A stretch of DNA of 64,000 nt from Ophthalmolycus amberensis (GCA_024529925.1 JAFEUB010001535.1:434001-498000), one strand, 5' to 3'. Numbered from the stretch's first letter, positions 9,918-20,547 are shown. Numbers and translations: made by a program. The notes: generated by a model from the letters alone, not told the origin.

Positions 9918-11540
9918 TCAGTGTGTTTGAGGTACAGGGGTTATGATGAGAGGGGCTCCATCCAGGTTGTTTTGAAGACTGAAGTATGGAAAAAGTTTCT
10001 CTCTAAAGTGGGAGCCAGTGAAAGAATAGATATGTGATTTAGAATTCACATCATAGAAAGAAACCTCTCCTTTGTTGTAGTCCACAAAGACGCCCACATT
10101 CTGAAGCTTTTCTTTCAGTGTGAGTTTAACATTACATGTGGTATATGCAACATATATTCCTTCATCAAGCCCAATGAGCCAAGCACCATTTTTCACTGAC
10201 AGAGCTTCGTTCCCCTTTCTATCCACAGACTCTCCGACCACTCCAACAACCCACTCAGTGTTTCCTTTCACTTGCACCTCGTAGTAAAACTTCCCTGCTG
10301 TGAACCCCTCCTTAGCCAAAACATCTGTACACGTTTCAAATCTCTTTGGATTGGAGGGAAGATTCTGTTCTGTGTCTGCATCTCTCACTTGTTTTCCATC
10401 CGGACTTATGACAAGAAAACAATATGCTGTGTCGGGATCAAAGGTCAAGTCCACTGCATGTTCTCTCATTCTTTTCATTTTGATCTCCGGAAGCTTCTCC
10501 ATAATTTCATCAACTCTCTGTTTCAGCAGAGTCACAGCGTCTCTCGCTGCCTCCAACGACGGATCGCTGCGAACGCCAGTGTCGGCCCGGTCGGCGTATG
10601 AAGGAGAGCACAGGGTCGGGAAACTCTGGAGAACATAGTGGTGATCCTGAGACTGCTCCAGCTGCTCCAGCTGTACGCTTCTGCTCTCGAGCTCTGCGAC
10701 CTCCACCCTCAGCTCTCTGATCAAATCTTCAGCCTTCTGCTTTGCTGCTCCGTGCCTCTCCTCGATCACCCCGACCAGCTCGGCCTGGCTTCTCTGGATG
10801 GAGCGGATCAAGTCGGTGAAGACCTGCACGCTGGCTTCTTTCTCTTTCTCAGCTTCCGCCTGGCTGACATCAACTGACCTTTCCACCTCGGCTATCTTCT
10901 CGTACCGAGATTGTGTCATCTTTTGGATATGTGCCATCGCCTCGTCTCTTTTCGCCATCGCTGCTTCGTATTCTTCCTCAAGTGGGACGACGTTGTGGCT
11001 CTTGTGATCGGTTTTGAGACACAACACACAAACAAAGGCCCGGTCAGTCCTGCAGTACAGTTCTGTTGTCTTGTCGTGGGTCTTGCACATTCGGTCGTCA
11101 AAGTTCTTCACAGGGTCCAACAGTGTGTGGCCCTTGAGATGGGCAACCCTCCGATGTGGCTCGAGGTGAGCTCTGCAGAAGGACGTCACGCACGTCAGAC
11201 AAGATTTAACTGCATTTTCCTTCATCTCAGAGCAGATATCACAAAGAACGTCTGCTGTTCCAGGAAGTTGTGGGTCTGGAGTTGAGGCTTTGACTTGAAC
11301 CAACGTCTTAAACTCAGCAGCTAACTCGGACACAAAAGTGTTGACTTGGAGCTCAGGTCTCTGGGGAAATTCCCTTTTGCATAGTGGACACTGGCAAGTG
11401 TCACTGCCGTCCCAGTACGTGTGGATACATGCACTGCAGAAGTTGTGTCCACATGGCGTTGAGACTGGCTTAGTGAACACATCCAGGCAGATAGAACAGA
11501 GGAACTTGTCCTCTGACAGCAGACTGCTGGCGGTGGCCAT
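9918..11540 (-). CDS. TRIM E3 ubiquitin ligase, bloodthirsty/TRIM39-like, copy 1 (intact, 540 aa)
   Basis: Probable RING-type E3 ubiquitin ligase of the teleost bloodthirsty-related/TRIM39-like group. Order: RING with C15, C18, C30, H32, C35, C38, C51 and C54; a B-box 1-like Cys/His cluster (C100, C103, C114, C117, C122, H125); B-box 2 (C152, H155, C163, D166, C171, C174, H179, H182); a coiled coil at about 185-300, rich in E, K, A and Q; PRY from about 358; and SPRY to the end (LDPVK between B-boxes; LTFDPDTA opens PRY). The chosen start is the ATG in agATATGG two bases after the acceptor cttcttgtccag, so the ten codons upstream are intronic. A 144-bp intron (11543-11686) separates it from a 5'UTR exon ending at donor gtaaga. 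The coding part is a single exon. An AATAAA (complement at 9886-9891) lies about 27 nt past the stop. The substrate is unknown; an antiviral or inflammatory role is inferred from the family and promoter. Confidence 0.9.
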   Translation of the reverse strand: MATASSLLSEDKFLCSICLDVFTKPVSTPCGHNFCSACIHTYWDGSDTCQCPLCKREFPQRPELQVNTFVSELAAEFKTLVQVKASTPDPQLPGTADVLCDICSEMKENAVKSCLTCVTSFCRAHLEPHRRVAHLKGHTLLDPVKNFDDRMCKTHDKTTELYCRTDRAFVCVLCLKTDHKSHNVVPLEEEYEAAMAKRDEAMAHIQKMTQSRYEKIAEVERSVDVSQAEAEKEKEASVQVFTDLIRSIQRSQAELVGVIEERHGAAKQKAEDLIRELRVEVAELESRSVQLEQLEQSQDHHYVLQSFPTLCSPSYADRADTGVRSDPSLEAARDAVTLLKQRVDEIMEKLPEIKMKRMREHAVDLTFDPDTAYCFLVISPDGKQVRDADTEQNLPSNPKRFETCTDVLAKEGFTAGKFYYEVQVKGNTEWVVGVVGESVDRKGNEALSVKNGAWLIGLDEGIYVAYTTCNVKLTLKEKLQNVGVFVDYNKGEVSFYDVNSKSHIYSFTGSHFREKLFPYFSLQNNLDGAPLIITPVPQTH

Positions 11541-11773
11541 ATCTGGACAAGAAGTAGTACACAAATGCAATTACAACTCATATAGTTCAAGTCAATGGGC
11601 TGAATAATCTGTTAAAACTGTGTCTTATGTGTGACGAGAAACGCATGAATGAAATGAAAACAGTTGAACTATATTATATTTCTTACCTGTAAAAGAGGAA
11701 GTTTTCAAAAGCAGCAGCGCTTAAAACTCAAAGTTAACTACACTTTGAAAACTTGTCCGTCAACTCCTCACTA

Positions 11774-11799
11774 AGTTTCGTTTCCTCATGGTGACGTCA
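11774..11799 (-). promoter_or_regulatory. TRIM copy 1 promoter: IRF/ETS-like element and CRE
   Basis: On the minus strand GGAAACGAAACT (11774-11785) fits the ETS-IRF composite GGAANNGAAA and resembles an interferon-stimulated response element. Just upstream is the palindromic CRE TGACGTCA (11792-11799). Both lie about 90-115 bp upstream of the 5'UTR donor at 11687, so the start site is probably within or just beside them. The pair is kept in all four units. Confidence 0.55.
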
Positions 11800-12652
11800 G
11801 TAAGAGCTCCTCCCCTGCTTTGGAACTACACACTTCCTGGTAAGATAGATTAACTCTTTCGACTCCATCCACATGAGTAAGAGGGGCCTATTTTGTAAAT
11901 TTAAAGACACACATCACCCCCAAATTCAATTTTAACAAATAGCTAATTATGTTCATATCCTTCGAATCATAGGCTAGTCTTGACACGTTGCTATTAGATT
12001 TTGCACAGATGTAATTTCTCCAGAGAAAACTATTTTATTTCATCTTATTTCCAGAGGTGGAAAGAATCCTTTGCGTCTGGCGGGGCAGCTATTGTGTTCT
12101 AATGATATAGGCTCCAATATATACAGAATATGATATTGTGTGTTTGTACGTCAAGTATTACTTATTCAATAATTCAAAGATTACTTGATTCACTAAATAT
12201 ATTTGTCTTTCTTCAGACGAACAAGGTGCGTATGAGCTTCTCACCATTTATACATATAATTGAACTTATTCTGTAACGCAAATATTATTTGTGTTTTATT
12301 AATTATTACTGTTCATTTTCTACTACCTCTACTACCTGAGCTGCCTCCTTTCGCTGGACGATAAAGAAGAGTATGAGCTTTTGGTGAAAACAATTTATTA
12401 TACAATACGTTATCGTCTAAACTAATCTGACATTATTAATCTCACTTCATCTGACTCAACCACCTGAGTTACTGGTGCTCATCATGGACACAAATGTGAG
12501 TGTGTGTCTTTATCATGTGAAGAGAAAGTAATGCTTGCTATTGTGTGAATGAGCGACATTCAGTATTCTGCACCTGTTTATACATATGAAATCACAAATG
12601 TATTAATTCTAAGATTGTCTTCCTAACTTAATTATTTATTTACTCTTTTCAG

Positions 12653-12817
12653 AGACTCAAAGTTCCTGCAGTACATCCAGAGCTTCCTTTACAGCAAAGA
12701 AGAAATGTTTCTTCCCGACCAACACAGATGGATGACGGTCCACAAGACGCACAGAAGTGGACGCCTGTGTTTCGAGTCAGTAAACTCAACAAAGGAAACA
12801 GAATCCAGCAGATCTGA
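12653..12817 (+). other. unassigned conserved open segment in each TRIM unit, possible small spliced gene
   Basis: Not recognised. After a pyrimidine-rich tract and ttttcag comes a 54-codon open frame starting RLKVPAVHPELPLQ and ending KGNRIQQI before TGA. About 160 bp upstream an ATG in good context (atcATGG, 12484) is followed by ACACAAAT and the donor gtgagt, giving a potential two-exon microprotein of about 58 aa. Copies at about 17675 and 21430 keep the frame open, but copy 2 has changed the acceptor from cagag to cacag. A second frame starting DSKFLQYIQSFLY is also open in copies 1 and 3 and stopped in copy 2. It may be a captured exon, a non-coding exon or chance. Confidence 0.25.
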
Positions 12818-12910
12818 AGTTCACTAATTAACACGTTATCTCTTGTTTGTTTAATCTGCACAAAAACTCAACTGTTAAAATTGTAATTCGTCATAATTAA
12901 ACTAAGATGA

Positions 12911-13004
12911 ACTAAGCTAAGCTAACTGGCTGCTAGCCCAGACATGAAAGTGTTATCTTCACATCTAATTAGCATATTTCCAAATTGTTGAACTGCTCCT
13001 TTAA
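12911..13004. repeat. fragment of an abundant teleost interspersed repeat
   Basis: The string from actaagctaagctaactggc through gacatgaaagtgttatc, cacatctaatt and gaactgctcctttaa resembles a repeat I recognise as widespread in fish genomes. Copies in the next units lie at about 17932-18027 and 21688-21784, so it was present before the tandem duplications. Confidence 0.5.
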
Positions 13005-13665
13005 GATTACAAAAGTAGCATCAGCAGCATAAAGTGGTGACGAGCTAAAGTTAACATGCTAATCTTACAGTCTTTGTGCAAAACACTGAACCTGCAAACT
13101 GCTCAAACAGTGGTGGTCATGTCTATTGTCAAGAGTTGTTTAAACGCTTTACAACTTTGAGTTTATTATTGTGACTGAATCCTACAGGTAGAAATGACAT
13201 GACAAAATGAGTCTACATGTCTCCTTTATTCTGGTCAGATGTTACAAACGCACAGAAGCCAACTGTAAATTACAAGAAACCAGCAAGATGAGCAAGTTGT
13301 TACACATTGGACCTTTTCCCCCAGTGCTGTCCCTTTCTAGAAGTCTTACTATGATAAACATTGTCAGAGTAGTGGCTGTATACACAGCATGTCTTCATTC
13401 AAATGACCAAACAAAAACGTGAAATTTAGAAAAAGAAAATAGATCAAAATATACATGAGCAACACAATATTAAAGTAACTTTACAATATATCATTATAAT
13501 CTAGCACTGATAACCTCAACCATTGTAATACAACAGGATCTGACAATATCACTGTGAAACATTAGAATCATTAGTTTACACACAAACAAGAAAAGTGCGG
13601 ATTTGTTAATCGTGTTAATAGAGACCAATGTTGTTTATTCTGTGGTCTTTAAAGAAGAAACAACC

Positions 13666-15291
13666 TCAGTGTGTTTGAGGTACAGGGGTTATGATGAGAG
13701 GGGCTCCATCTTTGTTGTTTTGAAAACTATAAAAGTATGGAAAAAGTTTCTCTCTAAAGTGGGAGCCAGCGAAAGAATAGATATGTGATTTAGAATTCAC
13801 ATCATAGAAAGAAACCTCTCCTTTGTTGTAGTCCACAAAGACGCCCACATTCTGAAGCTTTTCTTTCAGTGTGAGTTTAACCTTACGTGTGGCATATGCC
13901 TCATATATTCCTTCATCAAGCCCAATGGTCCAGTATCCATTTTGCACTGACAGAACTTCTTTCCCCTTTCTATCCACAGACTCTCGCACCACTCCAACAA
14001 GCCAGTCAGTGTTTCCTTTCACTTGCACCTCGTAGTAAAACTTCCCTGCTGTGAACCCCTCCTTAGCCAAAACCTCTGTACACGTTTCAAATCTCTTTGG
14101 ATTGGAGGGAAGATTCGATTTTGTGTCTGCATTTCTCACTTGTTTTCCATCCGGACTTATGACAAGTGAACAATGTGCTGTGTCGGGATCAAAGGTCAAG
14201 TCCACTGCATGGTCTCTCATTCTTTTCATTTTGATCTCCGGAAGCTTCTCCATAATTTCATCAACTCTCTGTTTCAGCAGAGTCACAGCGTCTCTCGCTG
14301 CCTCCAACGACGGATAGCTGCGAACGCCAGTGTCGGCCCGGTCGGCGTATGAAGGAGAGCACAGGGTCGGGAAACTCTGGAGAACATAGTGGTGATCCTG
14401 AGACTGTGACAGCTGCTCCAGCTGTACGCTTCTGCTCTCCAGCTCTGCGACCTCTACCCTCAGCTCTCTGATCAAATCTTCAGCCTTCTGCTTTGCTGCT
14501 CCGTGCCTCTCCTCGATCACCCCGACCAGCTCGGCCTGGCTTCTCTGGATGGAGCGGATCAAGTCGGTGAAGACCTGCACGCTGGCTTCTGTCTCTTTCT
14601 CAGCTTCCGCCTGGCTGACATCAACTGACCTTTCCACCTCGGCTATCTTCTCGTACCGAGATTGTGTCATCTTTTGGATATGTGCCATCGCCTCGTCTCT
14701 TTTCGCCATCGCTGCTTCGTATTCTTCCTCAAGTGGGACGACGTTGTGGCTCTTGTGATCGGTTTTGAGACACAGCACACAAACAAAGGCCCGGTCAGTC
14801 CTGCAGTACAGTTCTGTTGTCTTGTCGTGGGTCTTGCACATTCTGTGGTCGAGATTCTTCACAGGGTCCAACAGTGTGTGGCCCTTGAGACTGGCAACCC
14901 TCTGATGTGGCTCGAGGTGAGCTCTGCAGAAGGACGTCAGGCACGTCAGACAAGATTTAACTGCATTTTCCTTCATCTCAGAGCAGATATCACAGAGAAC
15001 GTCTGCTGTTCCAGGAAGTTGTGGGTCTGGAGTTGAGGCTTTGACTTGAACCAACGTCTTAAACTCAGCAGCTAACTCGGACACAAAAGTGTTGACTTGG
15101 AGCTCAGGTCTCTGGGGAAATTCCCTTTTGCATAGTGGACACTGGCAAGTGTCCCTGCCGTCCCAGTACGTGTGGATACATGCACTGCAGAAGTTGTGTC
15201 CACATGGCGTTGAGACTGGCTTAGTGAACACATCCAGGCAGATAGAACAGAGGAACTTGTCCTCTGACAGCAGACTGCTGGCGGTGGCCAT
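13666..15291 (-). CDS. TRIM E3 ubiquitin ligase, bloodthirsty/TRIM39-like, copy 2 (intact, 541 aa)
   Basis: Same architecture as copy 1: RING (all eight zinc ligands kept), two B-boxes, coiled coil and PRY-SPRY. The start is again the ATG two bases after the intron acceptor (15289-15291). By eye only 9 residues differ from copy 1 in the first 357, but 22 differ plus one inserted residue in the last 183. Its SPRY region around 464-470 reads EAYATRK where copy 1 has VAYTTCN. The 5'UTR intron (15294-16707) is 1,414 bp because a hAT-type element sits in it; without element and duplication it would be 144 bp, as in copy 1. AATAAA (complement) lies at 13634-13639. Confidence 0.9.
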   Translation of the reverse strand: MATASSLLSEDKFLCSICLDVFTKPVSTPCGHNFCSACIHTYWDGRDTCQCPLCKREFPQRPELQVNTFVSELAAEFKTLVQVKASTPDPQLPGTADVLCDICSEMKENAVKSCLTCLTSFCRAHLEPHQRVASLKGHTLLDPVKNLDHRMCKTHDKTTELYCRTDRAFVCVLCLKTDHKSHNVVPLEEEYEAAMAKRDEAMAHIQKMTQSRYEKIAEVERSVDVSQAEAEKETEASVQVFTDLIRSIQRSQAELVGVIEERHGAAKQKAEDLIRELRVEVAELESRSVQLEQLSQSQDHHYVLQSFPTLCSPSYADRADTGVRSYPSLEAARDAVTLLKQRVDEIMEKLPEIKMKRMRDHAVDLTFDPDTAHCSLVISPDGKQVRNADTKSNLPSNPKRFETCTEVLAKEGFTAGKFYYEVQVKGNTDWLVGVVRESVDRKGKEVLSVQNGYWTIGLDEGIYEAYATRKVKLTLKEKLQNVGVFVDYNKGEVSFYDVNSKSHIYSFAGSHFREKLFPYFYSFQNNKDGAPLIITPVPQTH

Positions 15292-15382
15292 ATCTGGACA
15301 AGAAGTAGTACACAAATGCAATTACAACTCATATAGTTCAAGTCAATGGGCTGAATAATCTGTTGAAACTGCGTCTCATGTG

Positions 15383-16644
15383 CAGGAGCGGACTGGGGGA
15401 AAAAAGTGGCCCGGGAGTTACTGTCAGACCGGCCCACTCAATACATCGCACGTATCGACCAGTCAGTGGCCTACTTGGAAAAATACCATACACTTAACAT
15501 TATTATTGGATGATTACAAAGAAATTGCATCATATATGTTTTTTTTATAACATTTGGATCCACCAGTTTGCCCGGATGGACACATTGAATAAAATGATAC
15601 TGGCTATTGTAACACTCCAAGGTAGGTACAGTTTGCGAGATGAATATGGTTATACGCAGTGGCGCTGGTGCACATGTTCTAGGTAGGGCTGTTTTCTATT
15701 TCCCTTTAGTAACTTTAGGGTTACCGTAATAATTCCCTTTAACAGGAAACGATACAATCTAACTATATTCAGGTTGCCTTTAATTCGAGTTTACAACAAA
15801 CGCAACACACACACAAGTTGGAAAAATTAAATGAAAGAAAACCCCTCGTTGCTGGCAGGATGTCGCCTGAAACGTGGAAGTCCAAACTCTTAGTCCGCTT
15901 CACTCAAGAGAGCAATAAGATAAAAGTGTGGTACCTTAGTTAATGCTGCTGATAAATCGGTATTACATTACTAATCCCCTCCCCCCAAAATAAAATAGTA
16001 ATAGTAATATGATAAATAAATTAAAAAAATAAAAATAAAAATATCTACATAAAAGGCTGTAGTGATCTAGAATTAATTGTGGAAGGATAACATATAGCAG
16101 ATATGTCACTATCTATATGTGCATTCTAAACGTGAAGAGGCGGGGCTTAGGCGGCTTGTCTGTAGTTCAGATCAGAGAAGCTCCGTGAACTACTATCGAC
16201 CAGAATGCCGGCTCCGGCGCTGAATCGATTTGAGGACGCTGATTGGCTAAATTGTATTTCACTCATTTATATCTTTAATCAGCATTAAAGCATCATTGGC
16301 TAAACTGCTTCACAGACCCGCCTCTTTGGGGCAGATTGCATTCTGGGTGTGTGAGTGTGTGTGTGTGTGTGTGTGTAGGGGTGTAGGGGTGTTGCCGGCT
16401 CGCAGATGGAAACCACGAGTGTGAATACAGATCGCGAGGAGTAGTATAAATCGTCGTCAGTGACTATGAGCTTTAAGTATTAGAGTAAATTTAACGTGTT
16501 CTGTGAAGCATAGAATACAGTCGGGGTCGGCGATCTCAGAGCGAGGGCCGGTTGATGATGGAGGTGGTCCGGTATTGGACCGCCCAAACCCCGTGGGCCT
16601 ACCGGCGGTATCCCCCGGTATCCCCGATGGCCAGCCCGCCCCTG
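15383..16644. mobile_element. non-autonomous hAT-type DNA transposon in the 5'UTR intron of TRIM copy 2
   Basis: 1,262 bp. The left end is CAGGAGCGGACTGG and the complement of the right end is CAGGGGCGGGCTGG, terminal inverted repeats of about 14 bp with two mismatches. It is flanked by 8-bp target duplications ctcatgtg (15375-15382) and cttatgtg (16645-16652), differing by one base; 8-bp duplications are diagnostic of hAT elements. No transposase-sized frame is present; it carries an internal GT tract (about 16347-16376). The matching empty site in copies 1 and 4 is a single cttatgtg. Confidence 0.88.
16347..16376. repeat. (GT)n microsatellite inside the hAT element
   Basis: GT tract with one early interruption, followed by two gtaggg-type units. 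Confidence 0.9.
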
Positions 16645-16794
16645 CTTATGTGTGACGAGAAACGCATGAATGAAATGAAAACAGTTGAACTATATTATAT
16701 TTCTTACCTGTAAAAGAGGAAGTTTTCAAAAGCAGCAGCGCTTAAAGCTCAAAGTTCACTACACTTTGAAAACATGTCCGTCAACTCCTCACTA

Positions 16795-16820
16795 AGTTTC
16801 GTTTCCTCATGGTGACGTCA
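16795..16820 (-). promoter_or_regulatory. TRIM copy 2 promoter: IRF/ETS-like element and CRE
   Basis: The same pair as copy 1: GGAAACGAAACT at 16795-16806 and TGACGTCA at 16813-16820, unchanged. The hAT element lies downstream of it, in the first intron, so the core promoter is not disrupted. Confidence 0.55.
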
Positions 16821-18686
16821 GTAAGAGCTCCTCCCCTGCTTTGGAACTACACACTTCCTGGTAAGAAAAATTAACTCTTTCGACTCCATCCACATGAGTA
16901 AGAGGGGCCTATTTTATATATTGAAAGATACACATCACCCCCAAATTCAATTTGAACAAATAGCTAATTATGTTCATATCCTTCGAATCATAGGCTAGTC
17001 TTGACACGTTGCTATTAGATTTTGCACAGATGTAATTTCTCCAGAGAAAACTATTTTATTTCATCTTATTTCCAGAGGTGGAAAGAATCCTTTGCGTCTG
17101 GCGGGGCAGCTATTGTGTTCTAATGATATAGGCTCCAATATATACAGAATATGATATTGTGTGTTTGTACGTCAAGTATTACTTATTCAATAATTCAAAG
17201 ATTACTTGTTTTACGAAATATATTTGTCTTTCTTCAGACGAACAAGGTGCGTATGAGCTTCTCACCATTTATACATATAATTTAACTTATTCTGTAACGC
17301 AAAGATTATTTGTGTTTTATTAATTATTACTGTTCACTTTTCTACTACCTCTACTACCTGAGCTGCCTCCTTTCGCTGGACGATAAAGAAGAGTATGAGC
17401 TTTTGGTGAAAACAATTTGTTATACAATACGTTATCATCTAAACTAATCTGACATTATTAATCTCACTTCATCTGACTCAACCACCTGAGTTACTGGTGC
17501 TCATCATGGACACAAATGTGAGTGTGTGTCTTTATCATGTGAAGAGAAAGTAATGTTTGCTATTGTGTGAATGAGCGACATTCAGTATTCTGCACCTGTT
17601 TATACATATGAAATCACAAATGTATTAATTCTGAGATTGTCTTCCTAACTTAATTATTTATTTACTCTTTTCACAGACTCAAAGTTCCTGCAGTACATCC
17701 AGAGCTTCCTTTACGGCAAAGAAGAAATGTTTCTTCCCGACCAAGACAGATGGATGACGGTCCACAAGACGCACAGAAGTGGACGCCTGTGATTCGAGTC
17801 AGCAAACTCAACAAAGGAAACAGAATCCAGCAGATCTGAAGTTCACTAATTAACACGTCATCTCTGTTTGTTTAATCTGCACAAAAACTCAACTGTTAAA
17901 ATTGTAATTTGTCATAATTAAACTAAGATGAACTAAGCTAAGCTAACTGGCTGCTAGCCCACAGACATGAAAGTGTTATCTTCACATCTAATTAGCATAT
18001 TTCCAAATTGTTGAACTGCTCCTTTAAGATTACAAAAGTAGCATCAGCGACATAAAGTGGTGACGAGCTAAAGTTAACATGCTAATCTTACAGTCTTTGT
18101 GCAAAACACTGAACCTGCAAACTGCTCAAACAGTGGTGGTCATGTCTATTGTCAAGAGTAGTTTAAACGCTTTACAACTTTGAGTTTATTAGTTGTGACT
18201 GAATCTTACAGGTAGAAATGACATGACAAAATGAGTCTACATGTCTCCTTTATTCTGGTCAGATGTTTCAAAAGCACAAAAGCCAACTGTAAATTACAAG
18301 AAACCAGCAAGATGGCCAAGTTGTTACACATTGGACCCTTTTCCCCAGTGCTGTCCCTTTCTAGAAGTCTTACTATGATAAACATTGTCAGAGTAGTGGC
18401 TGTATACACAGCATGTCTTCATTCAAATGACAAAACAAAAACGTGAAATTTAGAAAAGAAATAGATCAAATATACATGAGCAACACAATATAAAGTACCT
18501 TATCAAATATATCATTATAATCTAGCACTGATAACCTCAACCATTGTAATACAACAGGATCTGACAATATCACTGTGAAACATTAGAATCATTCGTTTAC
18601 ACACAAACAAGAAAAGTGCAGATTTGTTAATCGTGTTAATAGAGACCAATGTTGTTTATTCTGTGGTCTTTAAAGAAGAAACAACC

Positions 18687-20309
18687 TCAGTGTGTTTGAG
18701 GTACAGGGGTTATGATGAGAGGGGCTCCATCCTTGTTGTTTGAAAACTGAAGTATGGAAAAAGTTTCTCTCTAAAGTGGGAGCCAGTGAAAGAATAGATA
18801 TGTGATTTAGAATTCACATCATAGAAAGAAACCTCTCCTTTGTTGTAGTCCACAAAGACGCCCACATTCTGAAGCTTTTCTTTCAGTGTGAGTTTAACAC
18901 TTACGTGTGCATTAATGCCTCATATATTCCTTCATCAAGCCCAATGGTCCAGTATCCATTTTTCACTGACAGAACTTCGTTCCCCTTTCTATCCACAGAC
19001 TCTCGACCACTCCAACAAGCCACTTAGTGTTTCCTTTCACTTGCACCTCGTAGGAAAACTTCCCTGCTGTGAACCCCTCCTTAGCCAAAACATCTGAACA
19101 TGTTTCAAATCTCTTTGGATTGGAGGGAAGATTCTGTTTTGTGTCTGCATTTCTCACTTGTTTTCCATCCGGACTTATGACAAGTGAACAATATGCTGTG
19201 TCGGGATCAAAGGTCAAGTCCACTGCATGTTCTCTCATTCTTTTCATTTTGATCTCCGGAAGCTTCTCCATAATTTCATCAACTCTCTGTTTCAGCAGAG
19301 TCACAGCGTCTCTCGCTGCCTCCAACGACGGATCGCTGCGAACGCCAGTGTCGGCCCGGTTGGCGTATGAAGGAGAGCGCAGGGTCGGGAAACTCTGGAG
19401 AACATAGTGGTGATCCTGAGACTGTGACAGCTGCTCCAGCTGTACGCTTCTGCTCTCCAGCTCTGCGACCTCCACCCTCAGCTCTCTGATCAAATCTTCA
19501 GCCTTCTGCTTTGCTGCTCCGTGCCTCTCCTCGATCACCCCGACCAGCTCGGCCTGGCTTCTCTGGATGGAGCGGATCAAGTCGGTGAAGACCTGCACGC
19601 TGGCTTCTTTCTCTTTCTCAGCTTCCGCCTGGCTGACATCAACTGACCTTTCCACCTCGGCTATCTTCTCGTACCGAGATTGTGTCATCTTTTGGATATG
19701 TGCCATCGCCTCGTCTCTTTTCGCCATCGCTGCTTCGTATTCTTCCTCAAGTGGGACGACGTTGTGGCTCTTGTGATCGGTTTTGAGACACAGCACACAA
19801 ACAAAGGCCCGGTCAGTCCTGCAGTACAGTTCTGTTGTCTTGTCGTGGGTCTTGCACATTCTGTCGTCAAAGTTCTTCACAGGGTCCAACAGTGTGTGGC
19901 CCTTGAGACTGGCAACCCTCTGATGTGGCTCGAGGTGAGCTCTGCAGAAGGACATCAGGCACGTCAGACAAGATTTAACTGCATTTTCCTTCATCTCAGA
20001 GCAGATATCACAGAGAACGTCTGCTGTTCCAGGAAGTTGTGGGTCTGGAGTTGAGGCTTTGACTTGAACCAACGTCTTAAACTCAGCAGCTAACTCGGAC
20101 ATAACAGTGTTGACTTGGAGCTCAGGTCTCTGGGGAAATTCCCTTTTGCATAATGGACACTGGCAAGTGTCACTGCCGTCCCAGTACGTGTGGATACATG
20201 CACTGCAGAAGTTGTGTCCACATGGCGTTGAGACTGGCTTAGTGAACACATCCAGGCAGATAGAACAGAGGAACTTGTCCTCTGACAGCAGACTGCTGGC
20301 GGTGGCCAT
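18687..20309 (-). pseudogene. TRIM copy 3, frameshifted in the SPRY domain
   Basis: The ATG (20307-20309), RING, B-boxes, coiled coil and PRY are intact. The frame shifts just after KGNTKWLVGVV because one C is missing near 18995 (ctctcgacc where copy 1 has ctctccgacc), and translation ends at 18963-18965 after 448 aa. Further differences follow: an altered stretch near 18898-18912, and one T lost near 18740. It could be a decaying gene, a real truncated ligase lacking substrate-binding SPRY, or a consensus error in a near-identical repeat. The 5'UTR intron is 149 bp, five longer than copies 1 and 4, owing to the footprint at 20393-20405. Confidence 0.75.
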
Positions 20310-20392
20310 ATCTGGACAAGAAGTAGTACACAAATGCAATTACAACTCATATAGTTCAAGTCAATGGGCTGAATAATCTGTTGAAACTGCGT

Positions 20393-20405
20393 CTCATGTT
20401 ATGTG
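20393..20405. other. probable hAT excision footprint
   Basis: Copy 3 reads ctcatgttatgtg where copies 1 (11624-11631) and 4 (24131-24138) have cttatgtg, and copy 2 has ctcatgtg, element, cttatgtg. It equals the two target-site copies joined after loss of the last base of the left and the first two bases of the right. It keeps the T-to-C change found only in copy 2's left duplication. Confidence 0.75.
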
Positions 20406-20547
20406 TGACGAGAAACGCATAAAGGAAATGAAAACAGTTGAACTATATTATATTTCTTACCTGTAAAAGAGGAAGTTTTCAAAAGCAGCAGCGCTTAAAG
20501 CTCAAAGTTAACTACACTTTGAAAACATGTCCGTCAACTCCTCACTA

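Larger units (their letters stand above)
11800..13633. other. spacer between TRIM copies 1 and 2
   Basis: About 1.8 kb repeated in each unit. It contains a plus-strand open segment with splice-like borders (12653-12817), a remnant of a common teleost repeat (about 12911-13004) and otherwise AT-rich sequence. Equivalent spacers occupy about 16821-18654 and 20574-22386. Confidence 0.6.

Noticed and set aside
10911..11285. 124-codon antisense frame repeated in three TRIM copies
   Set aside because: It recurs only because the TRIM coding sequence beneath it is conserved; it is a shadow of the codons on the other strand.
11541..11570. Upstream ATG giving a ten-residue N-terminal extension (MHLCTTSCPD) of the TRIM proteins
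   Set aside because: It includes the intron acceptor cttcttgtccag; the ATG two bases after it matches the usual family start.
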